A stretch of DNA of 64,000 nt from Maribellus comscasis (GTDB taxonomy: Bacteria; Bacteroidota; Bacteroidia; Bacteroidales; Prolixibacteraceae), in the NCBI RefSeq assembly GCF_009762775.1, contig NZ_CP046401.1, positions 186,001 through 250,000 on the forward strand, written 5' to 3'. Each line of letters starts with the position of its first letter. Within the stretch, counting starts at the first letter, position 1. This document shows, in pieces, positions 34,144-42,510 of this stretch. The notes under the pieces are model-generated. The model had not been told where the DNA came from. It saw only the letters and a list, made by a program, of their open reading frames with translations, and did no database searches. A program made the translations under genes and the position numbers.

Positions 34144-34497
34144 TTAATATTCTGTTTGTGTTATTTCTGCTATAATTTTTTTGTCCGATTCTAATCTTCC
34201 CTCCAAATATTTATCGATTAAATGCTTTGGATTTCCCAATGGAACACCAACAAACAAATTCACTTTGCGGGAAGCAAACAGCGATATGATTTTCCGATTC
34301 ACCCGAAAAGTGATAACATCGGTAACGCCGTTTTCTTTCAGCCAGCCGGGTAATTCCATAATGTCGGTTTCAGCAGGAATTTCCAAAACATAACTCCTTA
34401 AAACCTTTTTTTCAATCTCGAAAATTTCGTAGTGGTTACACGTCCCGAAAAATTCGCTTAACTGATCATTTGTTACCGGTATGGCTACTTTTTTCAT
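34144..34497 (-). CDS. NifX/NifB-type Fe-Mo cofactor-binding-like protein
   Basis: The 117-residue protein has the Nitro_FeMo-Co fold of NifX, NafY and MTH1175: MKKVAIPVTNDQLSEFFGTC, YEIFEIEKK, and the C-terminal GRLESDKKI. Proteins of this class bind Fe-S or Mo-Fe-S clusters, and many occur outside nitrogen fixation. No nif genes are present here. It is first in the thiol-redox operon, suggesting a redox or cluster-related role, which is inference. Confidence 0.8.
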   Translation of the reverse strand: MKKVAIPVTNDQLSEFFGTCNHYEIFEIEKKVLRSYVLEIPAETDIMELPGWLKENGVTDVITFRVNRKIISLFASRKVNLFVGVPLGNPKHLIDKYLEGRLESDKKIIAEITQTEY

Positions 34498-34516
34498 TTG
34501 TTTAATTTTTCTGATA

Positions 34517-34524
34517 CAAAGTTA
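34517..34524 (-). promoter_or_regulatory. Bacteroidota -7 box (TAACTTTG)
   Basis: On the minus strand TAACTTTG matches TAnnTTTG and lies 20 bases before the NifX-like start at 34497. It is the likely promoter of the thiol-redox operon. Confidence 0.5.
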
Positions 34525-34759
34525 GCTGGGCTCCAAATGAAAAACGAGAAAAACGAGGTGGAAGAAAACGGGTTCAAAACTGAAATTTTATGGTTTTTTT
34601 CCTACTAAACTACAGCTTTATGAAGAAATAATCTGAAAAACAAAGCAATACATCACTCAAAAATTGTCCATTAATCAGCGAAAATCATCCATTTCTCCGT
34701 ATACGAGGTTTGCAAATCTTTGCAATGTCAATTTTGACCAAAATTTAAAAATGTAAAAA

Positions 34760-35314
34760 ATGCAAAGAATTGAAGCACTAAATCCGACAACAACAACAGG
34801 AAAATCAAAAGAATTATTTGAAGGGATTGAAGCCAGGCTGGGGATGGTTCCGAACATGATGCGAACCATGGGAAACTCTCCCGCAGTGTTAGGCGCTTAC
34901 CTAAATTTTAGTGACCAACTTGGAAAAAGTACTCTCGGCACTTTATTGGGTGAACTGATTGCCATTTCGGTAGCAAACTCAAATGGTTGTGAGTATTGTA
35001 ATGCAGCCCATTCATTTATCGGTGAAAAACTGGCGGGGATCGACAGAAAAACACTGAAATTGGCAAAAGAAGGAAAATCAGCAGATCCAAAAATAGAAGC
35101 GGCACTTCGTTTTTCAAGAAAATTAGTGGCCGCGAAAGGTCGTGTTAGCAACGATGATATTAACGAAGTTAAAAATGCGGGATATTCCGACGCCGCGGTA
35201 ACAGAAATTATTGCCCACACCGCTTTGAACATTTTCACAAACTATTTTAATAACGCAATTGAAGTGGAAGTAGACTTTCCAAAATCGTCGTTAGTTGAAA
35301 CTGCGGCAGCTTAA
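34760..35314 (+). CDS. AhpD-like carboxymuconolactone decarboxylase family protein
   Basis: The 184-residue protein has the CMD/AhpD core. Its active site SNGCEYCNAAHSF carries CxxC and a following His (E-x-x-x-x-x-C-x-x-C-x-x-x-H pattern). Flanking features are LGMVPNMMRTMGNSPAVL and EIIAHTALNIFTNYFNNA, common to the peroxidase-related subgroup. It probably reduces hydroperoxides or binds a small carbonyl compound. It starts divergently from the thiol-redox operon. The decayed DUF1348 gene and an AraC regulator follow, an arrangement that recalls AraC-linked CMD loci. Confidence 0.88.
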   Translation: MQRIEALNPTTTTGKSKELFEGIEARLGMVPNMMRTMGNSPAVLGAYLNFSDQLGKSTLGTLLGELIAISVANSNGCEYCNAAHSFIGEKLAGIDRKTLKLAKEGKSADPKIEAALRFSRKLVAAKGRVSNDDINEVKNAGYSDAAVTEIIAHTALNIFTNYFNNAIEVEVDFPKSSLVETAAA

Positions 35315-35323
35315 ATAAAATCA

Positions 35324-35351
35324 GAGAAAGGCAAATAGAACTGCCTTTCTC
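35324..35351 (+). terminator. Rho-independent terminator after the AhpD-like gene
   Basis: A perfect 10-base stem (GAGAAAGGCA and TGCCTTTCTC) has an 8-base loop and is followed by TTCATTT. It lies 10 bases after the stop codon. Confidence 0.8.
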
Positions 35352-35381
35352 TTCATTTACTCAATCTAATATCAAAATTAT

Positions 35382-35579
35382 GAAAACAAACGTCCATTAC
35401 CCCTATTTAATGAAGAAACAACTCTTCAAAAAGCTCAAATGGATGAAAATGATCAAAACAGAAAATGGTTCAGGGCGTTTGGAAACAAAATGTGAGCGTT
35501 TAATGAACACGAATTAATGAGAAAACGTTATGCCAGTATCAACGATTTGAAAATAAACAAAATCAACAGGCACCAGTAA
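35382..35579 (+). pseudogene. DUF1348 (NTF2/SnoaL-like) gene with internal deletion and nonsense codon
   Basis: One reading frame encodes ENKRPLPLFNEETTLQKAQM, then DENDQNRKWFRAFGNKM, a TGA, then AFNEHELMRKRYASINDLKI. The first part fits the DUF1348 start (PPF.xETAxQKV). The second fits its end (NWFRxYGNENWEFDExGLMRRRxASINDLPI). About 80 central codons are missing, and TGA stands where the family has TGG (Trp). No good start codon remains. This assignment is from memory of the family consensus. Confidence 0.65.
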
Positions 35580-35588
35580 TCTAAAAAA

Positions 35589-36476
35589 ATGATGCAAAAA
35601 AGTAACCACACGCTTATTAACCCCCAAACCGGGAACCTTGCCTTTAAACTTTATTCTGTTGACGGTACTAACCCCTTCGACCATATTCAGCGTTTAAATT
35701 ATTATTCGCTGATATGGATACATCAGGGAGAAGGAACATTACGCGCAGACTTCAGTGAATACAACATTAAGGAAAATTTATTGCTTGCTTTTTCTCCTTA
35801 CCAACCGTTTTTGTTGTCGGCAGAAAAAGAGATAACTGCCACAGTTATTCATTTTCATTCCGACTTTTTCTGCATTCACAAACACCATAAAGAAATTGCC
35901 TGTCATGGTGTTTTATTTAATAATATTTATGATCCTCCTTTTGTGAAAATTCAGGAAGAAACAAAAAATAAACTGCAAATTCTGGTTAGCCAAATAAAGG
36001 AAGAATTACAACAAACTGAACTGGCACAGTACGAGTCGCTTGTTTCTTATTTGAAAATTTTTCTTATCACAGCCTCCCGGCATAAAGCTGCACAGTACCC
36101 GGATCTAAATAAAAATGAAAATACGCAAACAAGTGAACCTTTTGTGTTACAAAGCCTGAAAAACAGCATCGAGGAATACTACAAAACCAAACATAGTCCC
36201 AGCGACTACGCAGAAATACTAACCATTAGCCCGAAAGCCCTGGCTAAGATCACAAAAAAGCATTTTAATAAAACACTAACCGAAATCATTTCCGACAGAA
36301 TAATTATTGAAGCAAAAAGGGAATTGTATCTAACCAATAAAACGGTTAAAGAGATTGCCTTCGAATTGGGGTATGACGACGAATACTATTTTAGCCGTTT
36401 TTTCAAAAAAAATGCAACTGTTTCACCACAAACATACAGAGAAACAGTCGGCTTTAATAAGTCAGCTGTAGTTTAA
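35589..36476 (+). CDS. AraC family transcriptional regulator
   Basis: The 295-residue protein has an N-terminal cupin-like sensor (LNYYSLIWIHQGEGTLRADF). The C-terminal double helix-turn-helix of AraC is about 190-288, with KRELYLTNKTVKEIAFELGY and YYFSRFFKKNATVSPQTYR. It lies 9 bases after the DUF1348 remnant and downstream of the AhpD-like gene, which it may have regulated together with that lost gene. The effector is unknown. Confidence 0.92.
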   Translation: MMQKSNHTLINPQTGNLAFKLYSVDGTNPFDHIQRLNYYSLIWIHQGEGTLRADFSEYNIKENLLLAFSPYQPFLLSAEKEITATVIHFHSDFFCIHKHHKEIACHGVLFNNIYDPPFVKIQEETKNKLQILVSQIKEELQQTELAQYESLVSYLKIFLITASRHKAAQYPDLNKNENTQTSEPFVLQSLKNSIEEYYKTKHSPSDYAEILTISPKALAKITKKHFNKTLTEIISDRIIIEAKRELYLTNKTVKEIAFELGYDDEYYFSRFFKKNATVSPQTYRETVGFNKSAVV

Positions 36477-36512
36477 AAAAGGGCATTTATACCAATATAT
36501 TAAAGGTTTTCA

Positions 36513-36520
36513 TAATTTTG
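36513..36520 (+). promoter_or_regulatory. Bacteroidota -7 box (TAATTTTG)
   Basis: TAATTTTG matches TAnnTTTG, 24 bases before the Crp/Fnr start at 36545, giving a leader of about 17 bases. It also argues against the upstream in-frame start at 36518, which would lie within it. Confidence 0.5.
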
Positions 36521-36544
36521 CACCAGGTAAACAAAACCGGAATT

Positions 36545-37219
36545 ATGAAGGACTCTGAAAATATAACCACACCGAATCCGATTAAAGAAATGGATTTGGT
36601 TCAAAGCAGGGTTTTGAGCGAAAACAAAACCCGGGTTTCTTATCTGAAAGGTGAAAATATTTTTAAACAAGGTGCCTTTGCGCCTTATGTAATTTATGTT
36701 GTTGAAGGGCTGGTTAAAGTCTACCTGCAAACCGGTATTGAAAAGCAGATTAACATTAGCCTTGCCAAAGCCGGCGACTTTCTCGCTTTTTCTTCCATTT
36801 TTGGTGAAAATATCCATACCTATTCAACACAGGCCTTAACCGACTGCGAGATATGTATGATTGAAAAAGAGACATTGAAAGATTTACTGTTAAAAAACCC
36901 GGAATTTGCGCTTGAAATAACATCAAAGAACTATCGAAACGAAAGGCATCTTTTTGAAATAATAAAAAATGTTTCCTACAAACAAATGCGCGGAAAACTG
37001 GCTTCCTCCCTACTCTATCTTTCACAAGAAGAATTTTTAAAAGAAAATGTTTTTAAATTTCTTACCCGGCAGGAAATTGCCGATTTTGCTTCTATTTCTA
37101 CCGAAAGCGCCATCAAATTTTTAAAGGAATTTGAAAAAGAAAAAATCATACAACTAAAAGGTAAAGATATTTCGATTCTTAATCAGGAAAAGCTGGAATC
37201 GATAAGTAAAAACGGATGA
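36545..37219 (+). CDS. Crp/Fnr family transcriptional regulator
   Basis: From the ATG at 36545 the protein has 224 residues. It has a cNMP-binding-like domain (ENIFKQGAFAPYVIYVVEGL; AGDFLAFSSIFGENIHTYST) and a C-terminal winged helix (LTRQEIADFASISTESAIKF). The helix-turn-helix is full-size, unlike the short version at 3738. No iron-sulfur cysteines of the Fnr type are seen. The arfB start follows one base later, so the two may be cotranscribed. Confidence 0.9.
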   Translation: MKDSENITTPNPIKEMDLVQSRVLSENKTRVSYLKGENIFKQGAFAPYVIYVVEGLVKVYLQTGIEKQINISLAKAGDFLAFSSIFGENIHTYSTQALTDCEICMIEKETLKDLLLKNPEFALEITSKNYRNERHLFEIIKNVSYKQMRGKLASSLLYLSQEEFLKENVFKFLTRQEIADFASISTESAIKFLKEFEKEKIIQLKGKDISILNQEKLESISKNG

Positions 37220-37220
37220 T

Positions 37221-37637
37221 ATGATTTTTTCGGAAGAAATAATAAAACGCCTCGAAAATGAATGCACTTATTCAGCCACGCGGAGTAGCGGCCCCGGCGG
37301 ACAAAATGTAAACAAAGTAAACACCCGGGTTGAACTACGTTTCCCGGTAAATGAATCTTCTGTATTTTCAGAGAAAGAAAAAGACCTCATCCGCCAAAAA
37401 CTGGGCAACCGGATAAACTCGGAAAGCGAATTGTTACTTTTCTCGGAGTCGGAGCGTTCACAACTGGCCAACAGGAAAAAGGTATTCGAACGCTTTATCT
37501 TACTGGTAAAAAATGCTTTAACTCCAAAAAAGAAAAGAATAAAAACCAGTCCAACCGCAGGTTCTAAACAAAAACGGCTTGAAAAGAAAAAAATAAATGC
37601 ACAAAAAAAACAGCTCAGAAAACCACCGGAAATATAA
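37221..37637 (+). CDS. arfB: Alternative ribosome-rescue factor / peptidyl-tRNA hydrolase ArfB
   Basis: The 138-residue protein has the release-factor catalytic core with the GGQ motif (RSSGPGGQNVNKVNTRVELR, GGQ 26-28). A lysine-rich C-terminal tail (TPKKKRIKTSPTAGSKQKRL and beyond) enters the mRNA channel. Both are hallmarks of ArfB/YaeJ, which hydrolyses peptidyl-tRNA on stalled ribosomes. It starts one base after the Crp/Fnr stop. Confidence 0.95.
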   Translation: MIFSEEIIKRLENECTYSATRSSGPGGQNVNKVNTRVELRFPVNESSVFSEKEKDLIRQKLGNRINSESELLLFSESERSQLANRKKVFERFILLVKNALTPKKKRIKTSPTAGSKQKRLEKKKINAQKKQLRKPPEI

Positions 37638-37710
37638 ATATTGCTCCATTTTTTTATTTATTACCCGGAATTTGGTTTCTTTACGACGTTAAACGGGGCA
37701 GTTACTATTT

Positions 37711-38232
37711 ATGAGTTATTTTTTTAACAAAGTTAGGGATCTGATAATCCGGATTATCGATTGGTTTTATTTCCCTTTTTTTAAATTTATCCCCATCGAA
37801 ATTTTCAGGTATGCAGCTACGGGTGGTGCAAATACCTTACTCGATATCTTCCTGTATTTTATTTTTTATCATTTTGTTTTACAAATGCAAATTGTTGACG
37901 TGGGATTTGTTGCCATTAGTCCGCACATTGCAGCATTTTTAATGGTTTTTCCCATAACTTTTACTACCGGATTTTTGTTGGCAAAATATATAACTTTCAC
38001 AGCCTCAGAATTACGTGGTCGTATTCAGCTTTTTCGATACGGTGTTTCAGTGGCCGGATCTGTTTTATTAAATTATATTTTTCTGAAACTATTTGTGGAA
38101 GTGGCCGGAATGTATGCAACTTTAGCTAAAGGAGTAACCACTTTTATTGTGGTTGTGTACAGCTACATTATCCAACGCTACTTTTCTTTTAAAACCAACA
38201 AAATTCTGGCTACTGAAAATGTACCCGATTGA
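37711..38232 (+). CDS. GtrA-like four-helix membrane protein
   Basis: The 173-residue protein has the GtrA pattern: FRYAATGGANTLLDIFLYFIF, a second hydrophobic span with PHIAAFLMVFPITFTTGFLL, GRIQLFRYGVSVAGSVLLNY, and a C-terminal span ending YIIQRYFSFKTN. Four membrane helices are expected. GtrA proteins help flip or transfer lipid-linked sugars. No glycosyltransferase is adjacent, so its partner is unknown. Confidence 0.9.
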   Translation: MSYFFNKVRDLIIRIIDWFYFPFFKFIPIEIFRYAATGGANTLLDIFLYFIFYHFVLQMQIVDVGFVAISPHIAAFLMVFPITFTTGFLLAKYITFTASELRGRIQLFRYGVSVAGSVLLNYIFLKLFVEVAGMYATLAKGVTTFIVVVYSYIIQRYFSFKTNKILATENVPD

Positions 38233-38308
38233 CATTTTTACTATTTTTAATCTGAACATTTTTAGGTTTAATTTATTTACATAATCAATAAATACAGCAG
38301 TAAAATAA

Positions 38309-39127
38309 ATGAATGAAGTAAGACAAAAATATTATCCAACAATTCTGCAATCCATTCATTTACTTATCCTCTACATGTTTATTCAAACCATTGTAGATTT
38401 TCCGCTCGCTCTAATCGATTATTACAAGGACACAGAATACCTCTACAATCCGGTAAAAAAGATTGTACTTGGCGTTGGATCTACGCTTTTTATACTGATT
38501 TACGGTTTCAAAAAGTCCAAAGCACCTTTTCTGAAAGTATTTCCGCTAAAAATGTTTAACCCGCTGATTCTTGTTCCTATTGCTACTTTTTTCTGGGGAA
38601 TACAAAATCTCCTGAATGACGTGAATGCATGGGTAGAAAAAATGATTCCTGCGCCAGTTTGGTTTTGGGAAATGTTCAGTAAAATTTTCGACAGTGATTT
38701 TGGCTGGTGGGGAGCGTTCATAAAGGTAGCTGTGGTGGCCCCTGTGGTAGAAGAACTTATCTTTAGAGGAATAATTTTACAGGGATTGCGACGCAATTAC
38801 AATGCATTTGTGGCTGTTTTTATGTCGGCACTACTGTTTTCCTTGTACCATTTAAATCCGTGGCAGATGCCCGCAACATTTATTTTAGGACTTCTTTTGG
38901 GATGGATTATGATTCGGACAAATAACATTGTCCTTTCTATTTTAGGCCATTCGATAAACAATTTACTGGTGCTGCTCACAATAACCTACTGGGAAAAAAT
39001 AAGCGCCCACGCGATATATTTGCTCGAAAAACAAGAATTTATGTATCTCAGTGGCCTTGTGGTTTCGCTTTCAGTGATTCTCATTTTCCTGCTCAGTATA
39101 AAATGGAGGAAAAATAACCGAAAATAA
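38309..39127 (+). CDS. CPBP (CAAX/bacteriocin-processing) intramembrane metalloprotease
   Basis: The 272-residue multi-span protein carries the CPBP/Abi motifs. These are VVEELIFRGIILQGLRRN (E148, E149, R153), FSLYHLNPWQMP (H181) and ILGHSINNLL (H214). Such Rce1-like proteases cleave membrane proteins or peptides; the target is unknown. It has about seven helices. Transcription is co-oriented with GtrA and DUF456, which also code for membrane proteins, without tight spacing. Confidence 0.92.
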   Translation: MNEVRQKYYPTILQSIHLLILYMFIQTIVDFPLALIDYYKDTEYLYNPVKKIVLGVGSTLFILIYGFKKSKAPFLKVFPLKMFNPLILVPIATFFWGIQNLLNDVNAWVEKMIPAPVWFWEMFSKIFDSDFGWWGAFIKVAVVAPVVEELIFRGIILQGLRRNYNAFVAVFMSALLFSLYHLNPWQMPATFILGLLLGWIMIRTNNIVLSILGHSINNLLVLLTITYWEKISAHAIYLLEKQEFMYLSGLVVSLSVILIFLLSIKWRKNNRK

Positions 39128-39200
39128 TCCGGTGTTTACCGAAATAAAAATGACAGTACAATTCAAAAAAATATTTTTACCGGAAATTTAATTTACAATT

Positions 39201-39686
39201 ATGGATTATGTTTTAATTGGCTTGGGAGTCATTTTAATAATCAGCGGAATTCTTGGCTGTGTACTACCTATTATTCCCGGACCGCCTTTAAGCTATATCG
39301 GTCTACTCCTGCTTCACTTTACAGAAAGATATCAGTTTTCATCTCGTTTTCTGGTAATATGGGCCATTATAACTGCTGTCGTTTATGCACTCGACTATAT
39401 TATCCCCGCCTGGGGAACAAAAAAATTTGGTGGAAGTAAACGCGGTGTTTGGGGCAGTATCATCGGGCTGGTTATTGGTTTGTTCTTTTTCCCGCCATTC
39501 GGAATTATTATCGGCCCGTTTGTTGGCGCAGTGGTTGGTGAATTAACTGCTGGAAAAGACTCCGGAGCAGCGTTAAAGTCCGGCTTCGGCTCTTTCCTTG
39601 GTTTTTTGGCGGGAACGCTGCTAAAACTAATCACCTCCGGAATGATGACATGGTATTTTTTTCGAGAACTGGTGGTTTCGATCTAA
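39201..39686 (+). CDS. DUF456 family membrane protein
   Basis: The 161-residue protein has glycine-rich helices typical of DUF456: LIGLGVILIISGILGCVLPI, PGPPLSYIGLLLLHFTE, FGGSKRGVWGSIIGLVIGLF, and IGPFVGAVVGELTAGKDS. Three to four membrane spans are predicted. The biochemical function is unknown. The terminator at 39689 immediately follows. Confidence 0.93.
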   Translation: MDYVLIGLGVILIISGILGCVLPIIPGPPLSYIGLLLLHFTERYQFSSRFLVIWAIITAVVYALDYIIPAWGTKKFGGSKRGVWGSIIGLVIGLFFFPPFGIIIGPFVGAVVGELTAGKDSGAALKSGFGSFLGFLAGTLLKLITSGMMTWYFFRELVVSI

Positions 39687-39688
39687 AA

Positions 39689-39725
39689 AAAAGGATTTCG
39701 CGAATCTACGTCCGGAAACCCTTTT
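39689..39725. terminator. Bidirectional terminator between DUF456 and Usp genes
   Basis: AAAAGGATTTC (39689-39699) pairs with GAAACCCTTTT (39715-39725), 10 of 11 positions. On the minus strand eight T residues follow, fitting termination of the Usp gene ending at 39751. It can also serve the plus strand. Confidence 0.65.
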
Positions 39726-39750
39726 CATTACTGACCAAATAAACAACGAA

Positions 39751-40590
39751 CTATTTTTGATGATATATTAGTACCGGCGTATCAATATCGTTTAGTATTT
39801 CCCTGGTTGTGCTTCTGCCAAAAATTTCTTTAAAAAAATTCTTATTCTGTTTTAACAAAACAACCAAATCGGCATACGATTTTTGCGTAAACCTGCGGAT
39901 GCCTTTTGCCGGACTGCCGGCTTTTTCCTGTTCTACCTTCATATCGTTCAAATCAATCTTTTTATTCACCATTTCCTGGAGCCCGTTCTTTTTAAGCTCA
40001 GCATCAAATTCATTCAATTTTAGTACGTGAAATACAGTTACCGACGCCGTAAACTTTTTGGCCAGTCGCGCAATTCGTTTGAGTACCTTTACATCTTGTT
40101 TCTGATAATCGGAAGCATAAACTATGGATTTAATTTTGTGATACTCCTCATCAAGCGGGAAAGTGTAAACCGGCAAATCCAAATCGTCAATCATTTCAGC
40201 AACTACAACATCCATTTTGTTTTTTGTAGTGAAGGGCGCAATTACCATTTCCACATCATCTCTTTCGCAAAGCATTTTTACAACTACCGAAACAGAACCG
40301 GGGACAACAGTAAAATGAACCGGATAATCATAATCCAACGAGACTTTTTTTACATGGAGCAATTTTTGCAAAATGCGTTCCCGCTCTTTAACCAGCAAAT
40401 TATTCTCGCTCTCCGCCACATTGCTTAGCGAATTGTATTTTGTAAGGGTGGGATCCCAATGAATATTTTCAGATTCAGTTGCATGTAAAAATTCCAGTTC
40501 ACGATTTAAATCGCGAGCTAACTTTATTGAATAGTCAGCTATTTTTTCTACATTTTCAAAAGAATAAATTATTGAGACTATTTTTTTCAT
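39751..40590 (-). CDS. Tandem universal-stress-protein (UspA-like) protein
   Basis: Starting at the ATG at 40590 (279 aa; MKKIVSIIYSFENVEKIADY) this protein has two Usp folds. Repeat 1 is about 1-138; repeat 2 starts KSIVYASDYQKQDVKVLKRI and ends DTPVLIYHQK. The strict ATP-binding GxxGSxxxxG motif is not preserved. It is a paralog of the Usp gene at 61334, with the same YADLVVLLKQNKN near the C-terminus. It probably acts in the cytosol under stress; the role is unassigned. A longer upstream start would add 42 implausible residues. Confidence 0.85.
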   Translation of the reverse strand: MKKIVSIIYSFENVEKIADYSIKLARDLNRELEFLHATESENIHWDPTLTKYNSLSNVAESENNLLVKERERILQKLLHVKKVSLDYDYPVHFTVVPGSVSVVVKMLCERDDVEMVIAPFTTKNKMDVVVAEMIDDLDLPVYTFPLDEEYHKIKSIVYASDYQKQDVKVLKRIARLAKKFTASVTVFHVLKLNEFDAELKKNGLQEMVNKKIDLNDMKVEQEKAGSPAKGIRRFTQKSYADLVVLLKQNKNFFKEIFGRSTTREILNDIDTPVLIYHQK

Positions 40591-40906
40591 GCTTGTTTTA
40601 TTAAATCGTTCTACTCTACCTGTTTTCTCTGCAAATTTCGTTCTATTATTAGTCTTAGTTTTAGAACAAAAACACAACAAACAGGTTTTCAATATTTTAC
40701 AAATAAGTGTCTGCAAATCGGGAAAAATAAAACCTTTTTAAGCAGTGTAGATTTTTTGTTGACCTGTGGAAGTATAGCCACAAAATTGTGAGCAAACAAG
40801 CGTGTTTTTATGTAAAAAAAATGGTGCGAGAAACAAAAATGGGAAGCTGAAATTTCAGCCCCCCACCAACCAAACTTATAAAATTTGATTATGAAAATAC
40901 CTTCTT

Positions 40907-41074
40907 CTATTTAAAACCGCGTATTCCACCTGCTATAACAGAAAGAAGCAGTAAAATAATAAATATGAAAAAAACAATTTTTGCTATACTTGCAGCACCT
41001 GCTGCTATTCCACCAAAACCAAATATGGCTGCAATAATTGCGATGATGAAAAAGATAATGGCTAAACGTAACAT
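40907..41074 (-). CDS. DUF1328 small membrane protein
   Basis: This gene is below usual ORF cut-offs. The ATG at 41074 opens [20 protein letters not shown], followed by [20 protein letters not shown] and GGIRGFK, ending at 40907 (55 aa). This is a textbook DUF1328/YtjA protein with two hydrophobic helices. Members are small inner-membrane proteins, often stress-induced. It lies 18 bases downstream of the OMP gene and is probably last in the OmpA operon. Confidence 0.9.
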   Translation of the reverse strand: MLRLAIIFFIIAIIAAIFGFGGIAAGAASIAKIVFFIFIILLLLSVIAGGIRGFK

Positions 41075-41092
41075 AACTATAAATTTTTCGGG

Positions 41093-41725
41093 TTAAAATT
41101 TCATTCCAACATACACCCGGATTACCGAATTTTTCGCATCGCCTAAAATATCATAAGAGGTATCGTCGTTTTTTGCCACCTGATTAAGCCCCAGGTTGTA
41201 ATTAAATCCTAAAATTAAAGGCTCGAGGTCAAAGCCAAGTCCGGCAGTCAATCCGTAATCCAACGAGTGAAAATGTTCCCGGTTAAGCTCGTCGCTCGAT
41301 TCAATATTCCAAAAGTCGAGAACTTCTGCATTGGTATCTACATTTGCATTTATCAGGTAAGCCACATACGGACCAAATTGAAACTCAAAATCTTCAGAAA
41401 GATTAAATACCAGTTTTACAGGCAAATCAATATAATTGAGATTGAATTTTGTTTCTCCATCGGCAAATGCACTTTCGTCGTAATTTAATTTTATGCCCTT
41501 ACCTGAATACATAAGTTCGGGTTGAATGGCAAAACTCTCGCTCAACGGGATTTTTGTAAATACACCAGCGTGAAAGCCGGTTTTCAGATTTTTATCATTG
41601 TTCCCATCGGTGGTTAAACTCGACAGATTAAGTCCTCCTTTAATCCCACTTTGCGATTCCTGAGCATATAATGCTGTACCACTTATCAAAATGATTGATA
41701 GCGTAACTATAAATATTTTTTTCAT
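41093..41725 (-). CDS. PorT-like outer-membrane beta-barrel protein
   Basis: From the ATG at 41725 the protein has 210 residues with a signal peptide (MKKIFIVTLSIILISGTALYAQ). A PF13568-type barrel follows: GIKGGLNLSSLTTDG, FAIQPELMYSGKGIKLNY, FQFGPYVAYLINANVD, and a terminal aromatic residue (VYVGMKF). It resembles the OMP at 19203 in plan. It is 49 bases after the OmpA gene and before DUF1328 on the same strand. Its role in the envelope is unknown. Confidence 0.85.
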   Translation of the reverse strand: MKKIFIVTLSIILISGTALYAQESQSGIKGGLNLSSLTTDGNNDKNLKTGFHAGVFTKIPLSESFAIQPELMYSGKGIKLNYDESAFADGETKFNLNYIDLPVKLVFNLSEDFEFQFGPYVAYLINANVDTNAEVLDFWNIESSDELNREHFHSLDYGLTAGLGFDLEPLILGFNYNLGLNQVAKNDDTSYDILGDAKNSVIRVYVGMKF

Positions 41726-41774
41726 ATCCTCTATTGTTGTTTTAATGTGTTTGTTTTTACTTGAAATATTCTGT

Positions 41775-42461
41775 CTACGAGTTATCAAGGTCTCCCCTTT
41801 CAGCAGCGCGTTTTAATTTTTCATTGGCAAAAATGGCTACTTCAACTCTTCTGTTCAGGCTTCGGCCCTGTTCCGTTTCATTGTCGGCAACCGGCATCTC
41901 TTCACCGTATCCAACTTCTGATATTCTGTTTCCGGCAACGCCTTTACTTTTTAACAGATCGGCAACAGAGGCTGCACGTTCTTCCGAAAGATCCTGGTTA
42001 TAACTGTCGCTTCCTTTACTATCGGTATGACCTTCGATAATAATCTTTGTATCATCGTATTTAATGAGCGTTTGTGCCATTTCCGTAATGTTGGTTGTTG
42101 AAGTAGGTGTCAGCTCAGACGAATCGAAACCAAAAAGAATCCCGGAGTCAAAAGTAATTTTGATTCCCTCTCCAATTCTTTCAATTTGGGCACCTTCCAA
42201 ATCCGCGGCGAGCTCTTCTGCCTGTTTATCCATATAATTTCCGATTAATGCACCGGCTGTACCTCCGATTACAGCCCCCAGAATAGCTCCTTTAGCTGTA
42301 TTGTCTGATTTTGAGCCAATAACTCCACCAATTGCACCACCGGCACCGGCACCAATTGCACCACCTTTTAAAGTTCTGGTTGTATTACACGAGACGAATA
42401 AAAAAACAACCGATAAAAAAACCGGTAAAATAACTTTGTTTGCTTTTTTCCATTTTTTCAT
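41775..42461 (-). CDS. OmpA-family lipoprotein with glycine-zipper segment
   Basis: From the ATG at 42461 (228 aa) it has a lipoprotein signal (VFLSVVFLFVSCNTTRTL). Two glycine-zipper stretches follow (GGAIGAGAGGAIGGVIGS and GAILGAVIGGTAGALIGNY). The C-terminal OmpA peptidoglycan-binding domain is about 115-215 (LFGFDSSELTPTSTTNI; IIIEGHTDSKGSDSYNQDLS; RSLNRRVEVAI). It anchors the outer membrane to the wall. It heads an operon with an OMP barrel and DUF1328. A TGGCA -24-type promoter lies 34-49 bases upstream. Confidence 0.92.
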   Translation of the reverse strand: MKKWKKANKVILPVFLSVVFLFVSCNTTRTLKGGAIGAGAGGAIGGVIGSKSDNTAKGAILGAVIGGTAGALIGNYMDKQAEELAADLEGAQIERIGEGIKITFDSGILFGFDSSELTPTSTTNITEMAQTLIKYDDTKIIIEGHTDSKGSDSYNQDLSEERAASVADLLKSKGVAGNRISEVGYGEEMPVADNETEQGRSLNRRVEVAIFANEKLKRAAERGDLDNS

Positions 42462-42494
42462 ATCATTCAAATTTTGAAAATCTGTAAAATGATA

Positions 42495-42510
42495 GGGAAC
42501 AATTATGCCA
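42495..42510 (-). promoter_or_regulatory. Sigma-54-type -24/-12 promoter of the OmpA operon (candidate)
   Basis: On the minus strand TGGCATAATTGTTCCC has GG and a C spaced by 11 bases as in sigma-54 promoters. The -24 half TTGGCA is good; the -12 half is weaker (TTCCC). The C is 35 bases before the ATG at 42461, in the same position as in the other candidates at 49766, 50085, 52829 and 62634. Confidence 0.5.

Noticed and set aside
34144..34497. Nitrogen-fixation locus suggested by the NifX-like protein
   Set aside because: No nitrogenase or other nif genes are present; MTH1175-type proteins are widespread outside nitrogen fixation.
35380..35517. 45-codon ATG-started frame after the AhpD-like gene
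   Set aside because: It is the wrong frame of the DUF1348 remnant; the DUF1348 motifs are in the +2 frame relative to this ATG.
37692..37706. GG-N11-C pattern before the GtrA gene
   Set aside because: It lacks TGGCA; the bare spacing is frequent by chance.
40846..40859. GCTGAAATTTCAGC palindrome between Usp and DUF1328 genes
   Set aside because: It has no T run on either strand and no clear link to a start codon; left uncalled.
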